Below are positions 1 through 8,029 of a stretch of 64,000 nt of DNA, piece by piece. Position 1 is the first letter of the stretch. Each line of letters starts with the position of its first letter. The stretch is from Subtercola lobariae (GTDB lineage Bacteria > Actinomycetota > Actinomycetes > Actinomycetales > Microbacteriaceae): contig NZ_BMGP01000003.1 in the NCBI RefSeq assembly GCF_014640255.1, forward strand, positions 596,869 to 660,868, given 5' to 3'. Both the position numbers and the translations under genes were made by a program. The notes under the pieces are model-generated. The model saw nothing but the letters and a program-made list of their open reading frames with translations, was not told the DNA's origin and ran no database searches.

Positions 1-144
1 CAAAATGCGCAGGCGTTCAGCCTCATCGCTGACGGAGACGCTGAGTGGCTCTCCTCCGACGCGGCGAACCTTCTCGGGCGCCCGGCGCTCTCTTTCCGCG
101 CCTTCGCAGCCGACTACCGACCCGCGTTCGCGGTTGCTCACTGA
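1..144 (+). CDS. C-terminal end of an NmrA-like NAD(P)H-binding oxidoreductase (partial)
   Basis: Frame 1 is open from the first base to a TGA at 142-144, giving 47 residues of a gene that begins outside the window. The tail contains DAANLLGRPALSFRAFAADY. A pattern of the form 'D-x-x-x-x-L-x-G-R-P-x-x-x-F-x-x-x' close to the C-terminus is typical of NmrA/SDR a-type NAD(P)H-binding proteins. No catalytic region is visible, so the family call rests only on this tail and is tentative. The stop lies 29 bases before the end of the convergent nucleoside phosphorylase remnant. Confidence 0.5.
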   Translation, partial: QNAQAFSLIADGDAEWLSSDAANLLGRPALSFRAFAADYRPAFAVAH

Positions 145-172
145 ACTTCGTAACCCGTTCGAGAAGCCCGTG

Positions 173-820
173 TCAGCTGGTTTTCGTGAGTGCGTTCAGC
201 GCGATTTGTGCGAGTGATTTGGTGTTGGTGAGGTGGTGCCCAGCACCGGTGTCGATGTGATTGCCGATTCCGAGCACGCAGCCGCCCTTCATTCCGAAGA
301 TCGACGCGAGAACCAGCACTGTCGACGATTCCGCGTCGATGTTCAACGCCGAGGTGCTGCCACAACCTGAGTTTCGCGATCTGATCGTGGTTGATCACCC
401 CGGCCGCGGTCGGCATTCCGCTTCCCGCATAGAAACTGGCGACCGATACGACCACGCCTTCGTGAACTCGCGCACCGACGCCAAGCGATTGCGCCGCGTG
501 CACCAAGCGGCCGACCAGTTCGCGGTCACTTGATGCCGGGTACTCCGGCGGTACATAATCCAGCAGCATCCGTTCGGCGCGGACTGCAGATGTGACCGCG
601 ACGATATCGCCGACAAAAACCTTGGGGCTGAGGCCGCCTGAGTTGCCGGCACGGATGATCGAAGACACCCCAAGGCGCGCGAGCTCCTCGATCGCGACCG
701 AATCGAAACCGGGCCGCTGCCGTGATAGACAATAGCGACGCGGGTTCCGGCATAGCTCCGATAATCACCTGGTACTCGAAACGTTATGTTCATTGGATGA
801 CTCCGACTGATCGTTTCCAA
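173..820 (-). pseudogene. Nucleoside phosphorylase (uridine/purine type), frameshifted remnant
   Basis: On the minus strand, three reading frames together spell one nucleoside phosphorylase of the PNP/UDP family (phosphorolysis of nucleosides to base plus ribose-1-phosphate). The first piece, in the frame through about 793-715, reads YAGTRVAIVYHGSG. After a frameshift near 711-715 the next frame gives VAIEELARLGVSSIIRAGNS and the family's YVPPEYP stretch, ending LWQHLGV. A second frameshift near 345-352 moves to the frame that reads LNIDAESSTVLVLASIFGMK and ends at TGA 173-175. The N-terminal roughly 25-60 residues are not recognisable. Two shifts at family-conserved positions, together with the missing start, point to a decayed gene rather than a single sequencing error. 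Confidence 0.75.
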
Positions 821-919
821 CCGGAGGAGACGAGAAGACTTCGCCCCGGCGCTTGTTCGCTCAGGGGCACCGGCGCGCCGCCAACGTCTGCGCGGCGTCT
901 GCGGCTTGTGTCTACCTAC

Positions 920-1417
920 TCAGCACTGGGGTAGCTCGAATTCGATCCACGCGTCGGGGGGAACGTCAGGCTTGCCTGGTACAGGGCGGTGTTCCAGCGT
1001 CCAAGCAGTGCCGACGAGGGCTCGTGCGACGTTTGGCCAGAACTGTGCCGCGGCAGCATTCGCGTCCTGAAATGCGATCGCCCATCTACCCGGATGGCTG
1101 CGAAGGATTTGGTGCGCGGCATCGCGACCGACTCCTGCACGCCGCGCTGCGCGCGTGACAAAGAACTCGCCGAGAGCACGCGAGTCTTCGGTGACGCCGC
1201 GAACCAGAGCGAAGCCAGCCACATGAGCGTCGTTGAAGATCAGATGGGCGCTGCGGTTGGAGTCTCCGAGGTACGACTCGAGGCGATCGGTCTTGAAGCA
1301 GCCATCTGTGCCCGGATATGTGCCGCGGAACTCAGAAAGATCGTGCTGACAGAGCTGCCACAATCGCCGTAGCGCTGCCACGGAGGATTCGTCGACAGCG
1401 AGCAGAGAAACAGACAT
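920..1417 (-). CDS. GNAT-family N-acetyltransferase
   Basis: This 165-residue protein has the GNAT fold signature, with the strand VAGFALVRG, the strand LGEFFVTRAARRAGVG corresponding to motif A (R-x-x-G-x-G/A pyrophosphate loop, here RRAGVG) and the helix-strand AIAFQDANAAAAQFW corresponding to motif B. Members transfer an acetyl group from acetyl-CoA to small-molecule or protein amines. The substrate cannot be told. It starts 20 bases after the stop of the tetR gene on the same strand, so it may be cotranscribed with it. No strong ribosome-binding site is visible before ATG 1417. The family is clear; the role is unknown. Confidence 0.8.
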   Translation of the reverse strand: MSVSLLAVDESSVAALRRLWQLCQHDLSEFRGTYPGTDGCFKTDRLESYLGDSNRSAHLIFNDAHVAGFALVRGVTEDSRALGEFFVTRAARRAGVGRDAAHQILRSHPGRWAIAFQDANAAAAQFWPNVARALVGTAWTLEHRPVPGKPDVPPDAWIEFELPQC

Positions 1418-1437
1418 ATGGATGGTCGGCGCGCTCT

Positions 1438-2097
1438 CTAGTCTGCGTTGCCCAGATGCACCATCGCGTCATAGAGCTGCTCGTCTGTCATGGGCGGTTC
1501 AGGGAGCGGATGCGCGCGTTCGGCGCGGTAGGCGTCGAGCATGAGGTAGAGGTGGCGTCGCCACTCGTTGGGAGCCGTGGTGCCCGTGGCGTCGATCATG
1601 CGGCCGTTCGACCAGATGAGGTTGACGATATCGGCCAATCTAATGTCTGAGCGCGCCTGCCCCGCTTTTTGTGCTCGGGTGAGCACGCTCGCGATGTGCA
1701 GACACATCTGGTCGTGAATCCGCTCAGTCTCAGCATTGCCGGGGAAGCGACGGGAAAGGAAGTCGTTGAAACCCCGGTCTCCTGCCTGCACCCTGAACAG
1801 GTTCTCCAGGTAGGAGACGAACCCCTCCCAGGGATCAGCGATCTCGATGGATAGTTTCGCTCCTTCGAGAAACTCCTGGAGTCGAGGCTCGAAAGCTGCC
1901 AGGAGCAGATCCATTCGGGTGGGAAAGTGACGGTACAGCGTGCCGATTGCCACGCCCGCATCGCGTGCTATTGCTTCGAGCGAAGCGTTTACGCCTCGAA
2001 CGGCGAACTCCTGCTGCGCCGCAGCGACAAGTCGATCGTGGCGCTCAATAGCGTCGCGCCGCCGCGGCATTCGAGTCTGCTCGACCTGACCGATCAT
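1438..2097 (-). CDS. TetR-family transcriptional regulator
   Basis: The product has 219 residues. The N-terminal helix-turn-helix spans about residues 17-62 and contains the diagnostic VAIGTLYRHFPTRMDLL. The rest is a ligand-binding helical domain with no close match I can name. The start at 2097 is preferred over ATG 2070 because a TAAAGT -10-like hexamer lies exactly six bases upstream (2104-2109), which suggests a leaderless mRNA. The gene diverges from the dinucleotide-binding protein/SDR pair at 2226-3574. The shared 128-base spacer carries two GAGG-N4-CCTC sites, one overlapping the expected -35 of this gene, so autorepression and control of the divergent operon are likely. Confidence 0.9.
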   Translation of the reverse strand: MIGQVEQTRMPRRRDAIERHDRLVAAAQQEFAVRGVNASLEAIARDAGVAIGTLYRHFPTRMDLLLAAFEPRLQEFLEGAKLSIEIADPWEGFVSYLENLFRVQAGDRGFNDFLSRRFPGNAETERIHDQMCLHIASVLTRAQKAGQARSDIRLADIVNLIWSNGRMIDATGTTAPNEWRRHLYLMLDAYRAERAHPLPEPPMTDEQLYDAMVHLGNAD

Positions 2098-2103
2098 GAA
2101 ACC

Positions 2104-2109
2104 ACTTTA
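2104..2109 (-). promoter_or_regulatory. -10 element of tetR (leaderless type)
   Basis: TAAAGT on the minus strand is followed by six bases and then ATG 2097. The matching -35 region would fall near 2127-2132, on top of the operator-like site at 2129-2140. Confidence 0.5.
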
Positions 2110-2128
2110 CTCCGATCGGGAATAAGGG

Positions 2129-2140
2129 GAGGTACCCCTC
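2129..2140. promoter_or_regulatory. Operator-like site 1, GAGG-N4-CCTC
   Basis: GAGGTACCCCTC has inverted GAGG/CCTC arms around four bases. It pairs with a second site of the same architecture 30 bp away (2159-2170), and the two sites are also inverted copies of each other at 11 of 12 positions. Their place between tetR and the divergent operon makes them the best candidates for TetR binding. Confidence 0.6.
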
Positions 2141-2158
2141 AGGTTTACATCATCACCG

Positions 2159-2170
2159 GAGGGGTGCCTC
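2159..2170. promoter_or_regulatory. Operator-like site 2, GAGG-N4-CCTC
   Basis: GAGGGGTGCCTC is the second copy of the palindromic element, 30 bp centre-to-centre from site 1 (about three helical turns). It lies upstream of the 2226 gene. Confidence 0.6.
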
Positions 2171-2225
2171 ACATTAGGGCATCCCCCCACTCAATTGATC
2201 GATACGTCACGAAGGAATACGGGTT

Positions 2226-2837
2226 ATGACCACCATCAGCATCATCGGCTCCGGCAACATGGCCACGGCCATCGGCGCCCGCGCCGCAGCACACGGCCAC
2301 ACCGTCGAAATATTGGGCCGCGACTCTGTCCAAGCTCGGGCAGCCGCTGACGACATCGGCCACGGAGCCACGGTCGCCGAGTATGGAACGAAACCTACAG
2401 GCGACATTGTCTTTCTCGCCGTTCTGTACGCCAGCGCCGTCGACATCGTCACGCACTACGGCGACAAACTGGCAGGCAAGATCATCATCGAGATCACCAA
2501 CCCCTTCAACGCAGACGCAAGTGGAGTGGTCACGACCCCGGGCAATTCGATAACCCAGCAGATCGCTGCGGTCGCGCCCGCCGACACGCAGGTTGTGAAG
2601 GCGTTCAATACGATTTTCCGTGACGTGCTGGCATCCGACCGGAAATTAGACGTGTTTTTTGCCGGCGGCAATGCCAAGGCGAGGGTGCGCGTCTCGGCAC
2701 TCTTGGAGAGCATGGGCCTGCGGCCCCTCGATGCAGGCGGGCTAGAGACAACCCACGCGCTCGAATGGGCGGGCATCCTGCTCATGGGCTTAGCTCGAAA
2801 CGGTGGCGGCTTCGGCATCACGTTGGGAGCCGAGTGA
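2226..2837 (+). CDS. NpdG/F420-reductase-like NAD(P)-binding protein
   Basis: The product has 203 residues. It begins with a Rossmann motif, ISIIGSGNMATAIGARAA (G-x-G-x-x-x), followed by IVFLAVLYASA and IIIEITNPFN. This is the layout of the NADPH-dependent F420 reductase / ProC-like dinucleotide-binding fold, and the later stretch VVKAFNTIF is also typical of that group. It could reduce F420 with NADPH, but many homologues act on other flavins or quinones, so the substrate is open. A ribosome-binding site (AAGGA) lies about nine bases before ATG 2226. It is the first gene of an operon with the SDR at 2840 (stop and next start are two bases apart) and is divergent from tetR. Confidence 0.75.
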   Translation: MTTISIIGSGNMATAIGARAAAHGHTVEILGRDSVQARAAADDIGHGATVAEYGTKPTGDIVFLAVLYASAVDIVTHYGDKLAGKIIIEITNPFNADASGVVTTPGNSITQQIAAVAPADTQVVKAFNTIFRDVLASDRKLDVFFAGGNAKARVRVSALLESMGLRPLDAGGLETTHALEWAGILLMGLARNGGGFGITLGAE

Positions 2838-2839
2838 CC

Positions 2840-3574
2840 ATGGGAAAGCTCGATGGCAAAGTTGCAGTGATCACCGGTGCGACGAGTGGCATGGCTCTGG
2901 CCGGCGCCAAATTGTTCGTTGAAGAAGGGGCGCATGTCTTCATTTCGGGCCGGCGGCAAGACGCACTCGACAAGGCGGTGAAACTGATTCACCGAAACGT
3001 GACCGGGGTGCAGGCCGATTCGGCGAACCTCGACGACCTCGACCGACTATTCGAGACGGTGAAACAGGAGAAGGGTTCGATCGACGTTCTGTGGGCCAGC
3101 GCCGGAATTGGCGAACAGGGCAAGCTCGGTGAAATCACCGAGCAGCACTTCGATGCCGCCTTCTCGGTCAATGCACGTGGCACCCTCTTCACGGTTCAAA
3201 AGGCGTTGCCGCTGTTCAACGACGGAGGCTCGATCTTCATGACCGGGTCTAATGCGTCACTTCGAGGTTACCCAGACTGGAGCGTGTACGCGGCGAGCAA
3301 AGCCGTGCAGCTCGCCTATGCGCGAGTGTGGGTGTCTGAGCTGAGAGACCGGAAGATTCGGGTGAACGTGCTGACCCCAGGGCAAGTGAATTCGCCGGTT
3401 CTGGAGCAGGTGATGGATGCGGAGATGAAGGCAATGTTCGAGTCGGTGATTCCGCGGCGCGAAATGGGCCAACCAGACGAAATCGCGTCGGTCGCGTTGT
3501 TTCTCGCGTCGGATGACTCGAGCTACGTCAACGGCTTGGAGTTGGTCACCGACGGCGGCAGCACAGTGATCTGA
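2840..3574 (+). CDS. Short-chain dehydrogenase/reductase (SDR)
   Basis: The protein has 244 residues from ATG 2840, the usual length for a classical SDR. The catalytic Ser-Tyr-Lys triad is visible in GSNASLRGYPDWSVYAASKA, and the C-terminus ends in NGLELVTDGGSTVI as in 3-oxoacyl-ACP-reductase-like SDRs. Two nucleotide-binding motifs are unusual: TGATSGMA replaces TGxxxGIG (third glycine changed to alanine), and ASAG replaces NNAG. I chose ATG 2840 because it follows the upstream gene's TGA by two bases and begins directly with MGKLDGKVAVITG. It probably works with the upstream dinucleotide-binding protein in a TetR-controlled redox or detoxification response; the substrate is unknown. Confidence 0.85.
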   Translation: MGKLDGKVAVITGATSGMALAGAKLFVEEGAHVFISGRRQDALDKAVKLIHRNVTGVQADSANLDDLDRLFETVKQEKGSIDVLWASAGIGEQGKLGEITEQHFDAAFSVNARGTLFTVQKALPLFNDGGSIFMTGSNASLRGYPDWSVYAASKAVQLAYARVWVSELRDRKIRVNVLTPGQVNSPVLEQVMDAEMKAMFESVIPRREMGQPDEIASVALFLASDDSSYVNGLELVTDGGSTVI

Positions 3575-3581
3575 ACCGTCA

Positions 3582-3605
3582 TGCGGGTGGCCAAGCCCAC
3601 CCGCA
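3582..3605. terminator. Hairpin between convergent genes
   Basis: TGCGGGTGG and CCACCCGCA form a perfect 9-bp stem around a six-base loop. It begins eight bases after the SDR stop and lies before the stop of the convergent EEP nuclease. There is no clear T-run, so it may act as an attenuating or bidirectional terminator. Confidence 0.55.
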
Positions 3606-3653
3606 TCTCGGGGCCGGCCTTCGCTATCGGCTGACTTTCGACCGAGTGTCGGC

Positions 3654-4331
3654 TCAGCGGGTGTACTCGAAGGTGAAAAGCACCGGGCGGTGGTCTGATG
3701 CTCCTCGGGGCAGCACGTCGGCGCCGCTGACATCGAGCCCAGAGGCGGTGGCGAGGTCGAACTTGCCTCGTACGAGGCTTCGATTCTTGTTGTACGTGCT
3801 GGTCGATGTGCGGGCGACGGTGAAGCCGCGACGTTTGAGGTGGCGTCGGAGCATGCTCAGCAGGATGGGGTGGTTGTAGTCACCGGCCATTACCGCGGGC
3901 AGGCTCGGTCCCAGCTTTCGGAGAGCTTCGTGGGCGTCGTCGACCTGAAGGCGTCGGAACGCATTGGAGTCGGTGAACGGCGTGCCGTGGAACGAGCCCA
4001 GAACCAAGCGTCGACCCGTCTGTCTGTCGTGCACTCGCGCTGTGACCAGTCGGTGTTCGGTTCCGCCGACGAGTCGGTCATGGCGCGAGATAGACAGTTT
4101 GATCTTCGCTGCCGCTTCGACAGTGAAGCGGTCGGAGCGTGCGTAAAGCGCTACAGCAAGACGGTTACCCGTCGTTCCGGATGCCAGTGTCAGGTTGCCG
4201 AGCCGGGTCGGCAGGCTCGACGAGTGGGCTTCCTGAAGACAGAGAACGTCGGGAGAGTGAGTCGTGACGAGCGACTCTAGTTCGCGTTGAGCGCGCCCTT
4301 GCCACAGGTTATAGCTGAGCACTTTCAGCAC
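3654..4331 (-). CDS. Endonuclease/exonuclease/phosphatase (EEP) family protein
   Basis: The 225 residues carry the four EEP landmarks in order: SYNLWQG at the N-terminus, CLQEAHS (metal-binding Glu), GDYNHPI in the middle (Asp/Asn of the active site) and GASDHRPVLF at the C-terminus (catalytic Asp-His). The family uses Mg2+ to hydrolyse phosphodiester bonds in nucleic acids, lipids or inositol phosphates; nothing here identifies the substrate. No signal peptide is visible, so it is probably cytoplasmic. Its start overlaps the end of the beta-propeller gene by seven bases, so the two are translationally coupled. Confidence 0.8.
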   Translation of the reverse strand: MLKVLSYNLWQGRAQRELESLVTTHSPDVLCLQEAHSSSLPTRLGNLTLASGTTGNRLAVALYARSDRFTVEAAAKIKLSISRHDRLVGGTEHRLVTARVHDRQTGRRLVLGSFHGTPFTDSNAFRRLQVDDAHEALRKLGPSLPAVMAGDYNHPILLSMLRRHLKRRGFTVARTSTSTYNKNRSLVRGKFDLATASGLDVSGADVLPRGASDHRPVLFTFEYTR

Positions 4332-5257
4332 TGTGGATATCCTTCCGGTCCACTCTTTAGCAACTTAGCAGTTGCTGTCTCGATGGGGTATTCGACGAAC
4401 GCGATGTGGGTGGAGTTTGGCGACCAGCTGGGCACATTGATTGTGCCCTGCCCGCCGAACAGGTGCCGCAGGTCACGTACGTTTGACCCATCGGGGTCGC
4501 AGAGTCGAAGAACGACCTCACGATCATCCGGATGCCCCTCGGTTTCTGGTGGGAAGCTGATGTACGCAATCGTGGTGCCGTCGGGTGAGATGTGCGGAAA
4601 CCAGTTGACCCGCTCGTCGTCGCTCAGTTGTTCTACGCCAGATCCGTCTGGGCGCATGCGGAAGAGCTGTGCGTGACCTGGTCGGGTGCGCTCGCGCTCG
4701 GAATTGAAATAGATCCACTCGCCGTCGGGTGAGTACTCAGACCCGTCGTCGGGGTACTCGTCGTCTGTCAGCTGGGTGTCGGTGCCGCCCGCAGCAGGAA
4801 CCGTGAAGACGTTTGCTGGCGACCAAACACCGTCAGCAGGTGCTGCGATGCCGATATAGGCGAGGGTCGATCCGTCGGGACTAACACCGTGCAAGAAATG
4901 CAGTCGACCGTCGTTGTCGTTCGTTACGCGTGTCAGTGGCCCGCCCGTCAGCTGGGCCCGATAGATGTGCCGGTCTTGTGCGGAGACGAACACGTGCTCG
5001 CCGTCGGGATCAAGCACATGGTCGTTGTTGAGTTCGGGGATATCGCCCAGGTCGATGCGCTCGGGCTCTGCGCCGTCACGGAGTTCGAGCCGGAAAAGAT
5101 GCCCGTCACCATTGATGTAGAGCGTCGAGCCATCGAGCGACCAGTTGGGGGCCTCGTACAGAATCTCGCGCGACTCGAAACGCACCTGCTCCTCCCCCGT
5201 GTTTACGTCGAGGGTGAGGATGCGTGCCAGTTGCCCTCGCGCGAGTGTGCGTGCCAT
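4325..5257 (-). CDS. TolB-like (PD40) beta-propeller protein
   Basis: The 310-residue protein contains repeated WD40-like PD40 blades marked by SLDGSTLYINGDG, DPDGEHVFVSAQD, SPDGSTLAYIG, SPDGEWIYFNSE and SPDGTTIAYISF, the arrangement of TolB and of the propeller of prolyl oligopeptidases. There is no peptidase domain and no obvious signal peptide, so it probably serves as a scaffold or ligand-binding module in the cytoplasm. It is the first gene of a two-gene operon with the EEP nuclease, suggesting a shared substrate. ATG 5257 has only a weak purine-rich ribosome-binding site. The function cannot be made more precise. Confidence 0.75.
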   Translation of the reverse strand: MARTLARGQLARILTLDVNTGEEQVRFESREILYEAPNWSLDGSTLYINGDGHLFRLELRDGAEPERIDLGDIPELNNDHVLDPDGEHVFVSAQDRHIYRAQLTGGPLTRVTNDNDGRLHFLHGVSPDGSTLAYIGIAAPADGVWSPANVFTVPAAGGTDTQLTDDEYPDDGSEYSPDGEWIYFNSERERTRPGHAQLFRMRPDGSGVEQLSDDERVNWFPHISPDGTTIAYISFPPETEGHPDDREVVLRLCDPDGSNVRDLRHLFGGQGTINVPSWSPNSTHIAFVEYPIETATAKLLKSGPEGYPQC

Positions 5258-5580
5258 GGTGCCGTCTTTCTATCGAATGCAGATCAAGCAATCGCCGGGC
5301 GGCTCCGCGACCAACTCAGCAGCCAGACCATCGCGTGCCGAAACGTCGCTAGCGATGTGGATCCTGAAGCTGTGCATCAGTTCTCATCTCGGAGCAAACG
5401 AACCTCCGCCGGGAATCGTTGAACCTTTTCCAGCTCAGCGCGTGCTTTCTACAATATTCAGGTTACTGAGGCAACAGCCCTTGCCGAACAGGTCGCCTCA
5501 GCCTGGCTCAACGTCGGATCTCACTGAAGTCAACTCCATACCTCGTTCCGTTGAGGATTCCAGCTAGCGTTGGCGGGTGA
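5258..5580. other. Non-coding or decayed stretch before the integrase remnant
   Basis: I see no convincing gene in these 323 bases. There is a 7-bp perfect inverted repeat, CTGAGGC at 5466-5472 with GCCTCAG at 5495-5501. The DNA directly before 5581 may hold unrecognisable pieces of the missing N-terminal half of the integrase, since an in-frame TGA (5578-5580) interrupts it. Confidence 0.4.
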
Positions 5581-6294
5581 GCGAACCCAGCCCGAGGAAT
5601 AAACGTCCCCCCAAAAACACCGAAACGCCGTGTCTATCTCACCCACGAACAGGCGGATCGCTTGGACGCTAAGTGTGGTCAGAACGAGACACTCGTGCTG
5701 TTCCTCGCCTACACGCGCCTGAGGTGGGGTGAGGCAATTGAGAAGCGAGTCGGATCGCTCGACACACTGCGCCGACGAGTCCTCGTGCAGGTGCACTCGT
5801 CACGCGTCGGTGGCCGAATTATTGTCGGCACTCCGAAGGGCCACGAGGCTCGAAGCGTGCCCCATCCCTCATTCCTCGCCGAGCCGTTGGCGCGGTTATG
5901 CGAGGGGAAGTCACGCGATCAGCTTGTGTTCGGTGACGGCATCACTCACCTCGGAACGCCGTCGTCCCGAGACGGCTGGTACGACTACGCGATTCGCCGA
6001 CTTCAGACAGCAGATCCCTCCTTTCCGCGCATTACGCTCCACGACCAGAGGCACACTGCTGCGAGCCTTGCGATCAGCGCTGGAGCAAACGTGAAGGCCG
6101 TACAACGGATGCTCGGCCACAAGTCGGCCGCGATGACACTCGACACCTATGCCGATCTTTTCGACGACGATCTCGACGCAGTCACTGACGCGCTCAACGA
6201 TGCTCGCTCGCGTTCAAAAGCCTCTGCGATTTCTGCGACACTCTCCCCGGGCCGATCAATCGAGTTTGAAGTGCTGAGCACTACCGGTCTTTGA
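5581..6294 (+). pseudogene. Tyrosine-recombinase (phage-type integrase) C-terminal fragment
   Basis: The open frame from 5581 reads through a linker PKRRVYLTHEQADRL into the catalytic domain of a tyrosine site-specific recombinase. Box I is YTRLRWGEA (catalytic Arg), box II is LHDQRHTAASLAI (His-x-x-Arg-His) and the nucleophile region is LGHKSAAMTLDTYADLF. Full-length relatives are about 350-400 residues and have an N-terminal SAM-like DNA-binding domain; that half is absent, and a stop codon sits just upstream at 5578. Two motif positions differ from the usual forms: YTGLRWGE has G changed to R, and HDLRHT has L changed to Q. It is most likely a fossil of an integrated element. The first possible start is TTG 5662. 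It overlaps the convergent DUF1254 gene by 14 bases. Confidence 0.8.
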
Positions 6295-7774
6295 CGCGAA
6301 TCACATCTGGCATGAGGTAGCTGCCTCCGATGAGTGACTCATCCGGTACGTATGCACGCACCGCAAGGCAGAACGATCCGTCGGGCGCTGGAAGCCAGTT
6401 CGCTCGTGCGTCGTCGGCCTCGGGCACTGCCGCACCGAGGTAGAGCGTGAGCTTTCCGTCGATGATGCGCAACGCACCAGCATCCAGATACGCCGTACCA
6501 AGGTTGACGCGACCGTTGCTCGGGTTGGCGAGCATAAAGATTTCGGCGTTATACATGGTGATCGACCAGAAGCCGCCTCGTGACGCATCAACGGGTGGCA
6601 GATCGTCCGCATCGAAGGTGACCGTGTAGTCCTCGAGACCGCTCAGCACCTGACCGTCACTGTCGAGCCCGCGTGTCAGGTACAGAGCTTCGTGATAGTC
6701 GTTGACGAAAATGTAGATGACCGCGGCGATGGCTCGCCCGTACCAGTCTGATTCCCACAGGCCGCCGTTGGGCTGGCGCCGCCACCCGTTTCCGACGTCG
6801 AGCCCAGCCTGAATGTAGTTCGCCGCGGCGTGGAGATCGGTGTACGCCGCGGTTGCGACACGATCGAGGATTCCCCGATAGTTGTCGTTCGATTTGTAGA
6901 GAGCCACGAGGGCGCGCGCCTGATCGGCCATCGGAGCGTCGTCGGGCCCGAAGTGCGTGACGAGCTCGAGCATCGATTCAAGATCGGTCCAGAACGATTG
7001 CGGTTTCACCCAGTCGGGTCGGCTCGCCGACGGGTTAGCCGCAATCATCTCAGCCGTGACGCCGGGCGGGAACACTGCGTTGCGAGCGTAACTGTCGTAG
7101 GCGAAATCGAACTGCCCCTCGGTGTTCTCGCTGAACGGATACATGCCCAACTGATTCAGCACCGCTCGAGCGCGCTGTTTGCCTTCTGGGTTTTGTGTTG
7201 CGAAGCTGCGGGGCAGCACCGCACCAACCTCGGTAGGCATGCGCAGCAGTCCGAGGAATCCGTCTGGCACTTCGCCGGCCCATTCCGGCCCCACCATCAA
7301 GAATTTACCCCCCGGTGTGGCCGAGGCAGAGCCGAGTTGATGCACGACATTGGTCATCACATCAACGATCTGGATGGTCCAGTAGTGACCATCCGGAACG
7401 TCGGTTGGAGTCTGAACGATCACGGCCTCGCTGCTGAGGTCGAAGAATCCGGCGCCGTAAATCGTGTCATAGTTCGGCGTCACGACCCAGCGTTGCGCAG
7501 GGCTCATGTAGTCACCGAGGCCGCCGGTGTGGTTCTTCGGCCCGCCCGGCAAGATTCCGAGCATGGTGCCGCGTTGACCGGCCATGATCTGCCACACATT
7601 CGTGCGCCCGAACGTATCAACGCCGGGGTAGGCCCAGTAGAACACCACACGGGCGAGCGCCTCGACATAATTCTCGCTCGCAGACTGCGCCGAGACCCCT
7701 GCCGCGTGGGGCAGGTTGGGGTGACCAGGAAGGAACGATGTCGCCGTCTGCTCAACGCTGATGTGCTCAGTCAT
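6281..7774 (-). CDS. DUF1254/DUF1214 domain protein
   Basis: The 497-residue product has the two-part architecture of DUF1254 (about residues 60-190, with NYDTIYGAGFFDLSSEAV and DGHYWTIQIVDVMTNV) followed by a C-terminal DUF1214 (about 390-490, with GFWSITMYNAEIFML and the late stretch WLPAPDGSFCLAVRAYVPDE). The enzymatic role of these proteins is not established. No lipobox or signal peptide is seen, unlike many relatives. Start ATG 7774 is chosen over longer frames because GAGGAGG lies seven bases upstream and because the longer frame would run back into the tRNA-Leu gene. Confidence 0.8.
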   Translation of the reverse strand: MTEHISVEQTATSFLPGHPNLPHAAGVSAQSASENYVEALARVVFYWAYPGVDTFGRTNVWQIMAGQRGTMLGILPGGPKNHTGGLGDYMSPAQRWVVTPNYDTIYGAGFFDLSSEAVIVQTPTDVPDGHYWTIQIVDVMTNVVHQLGSASATPGGKFLMVGPEWAGEVPDGFLGLLRMPTEVGAVLPRSFATQNPEGKQRARAVLNQLGMYPFSENTEGQFDFAYDSYARNAVFPPGVTAEMIAANPSASRPDWVKPQSFWTDLESMLELVTHFGPDDAPMADQARALVALYKSNDNYRGILDRVATAAYTDLHAAANYIQAGLDVGNGWRRQPNGGLWESDWYGRAIAAVIYIFVNDYHEALYLTRGLDSDGQVLSGLEDYTVTFDADDLPPVDASRGGFWSITMYNAEIFMLANPSNGRVNLGTAYLDAGALRIIDGKLTLYLGAAVPEADDARANWLPAPDGSFCLAVRAYVPDESLIGGSYLMPDVIRVKDR

Positions 7775-7976
7775 CCAGATGCCTCCTCGTAGAGCAACGT
7801 CGGTTTTTCCGACAGTCTGAGCGTAGATGCTAGTGCTCTGACTCCGCGATAGTCCTCGAGCCTCGATTTCTGAACTATCCGAAGAGAACACTCCAGAAAC
7901 GCTAGAGCAAGCCTGAAACCACTCCATATGATCAACCGATATCCAGGGTGATCTGATTACCACTCGGAGATGCAAC

Positions 7977-8020
7977 AAAAAAGGCCCCACTTCCGCATGA
8001 ATAAGGGGAAGAAGGGCCTT
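7977..8020 (-). terminator. Rho-independent terminator after tRNA-Leu
   Basis: On the minus strand AAGGCCC (8014-8020) pairs with GGGCCTT (7981-7987), followed by a run of six T residues (7977-7982, partly in the stem). It lies ten bases past the tRNA 3' end and would end the ndh-tRNA transcript. Confidence 0.8.
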
Positions 8021-8029
8021 CGAGCTGAG

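Noticed and set aside
3582..3605. The TGCGGGTGG hairpin as an operator.
   Set aside because: It lies between two convergent gene ends, so a terminator role is more natural.
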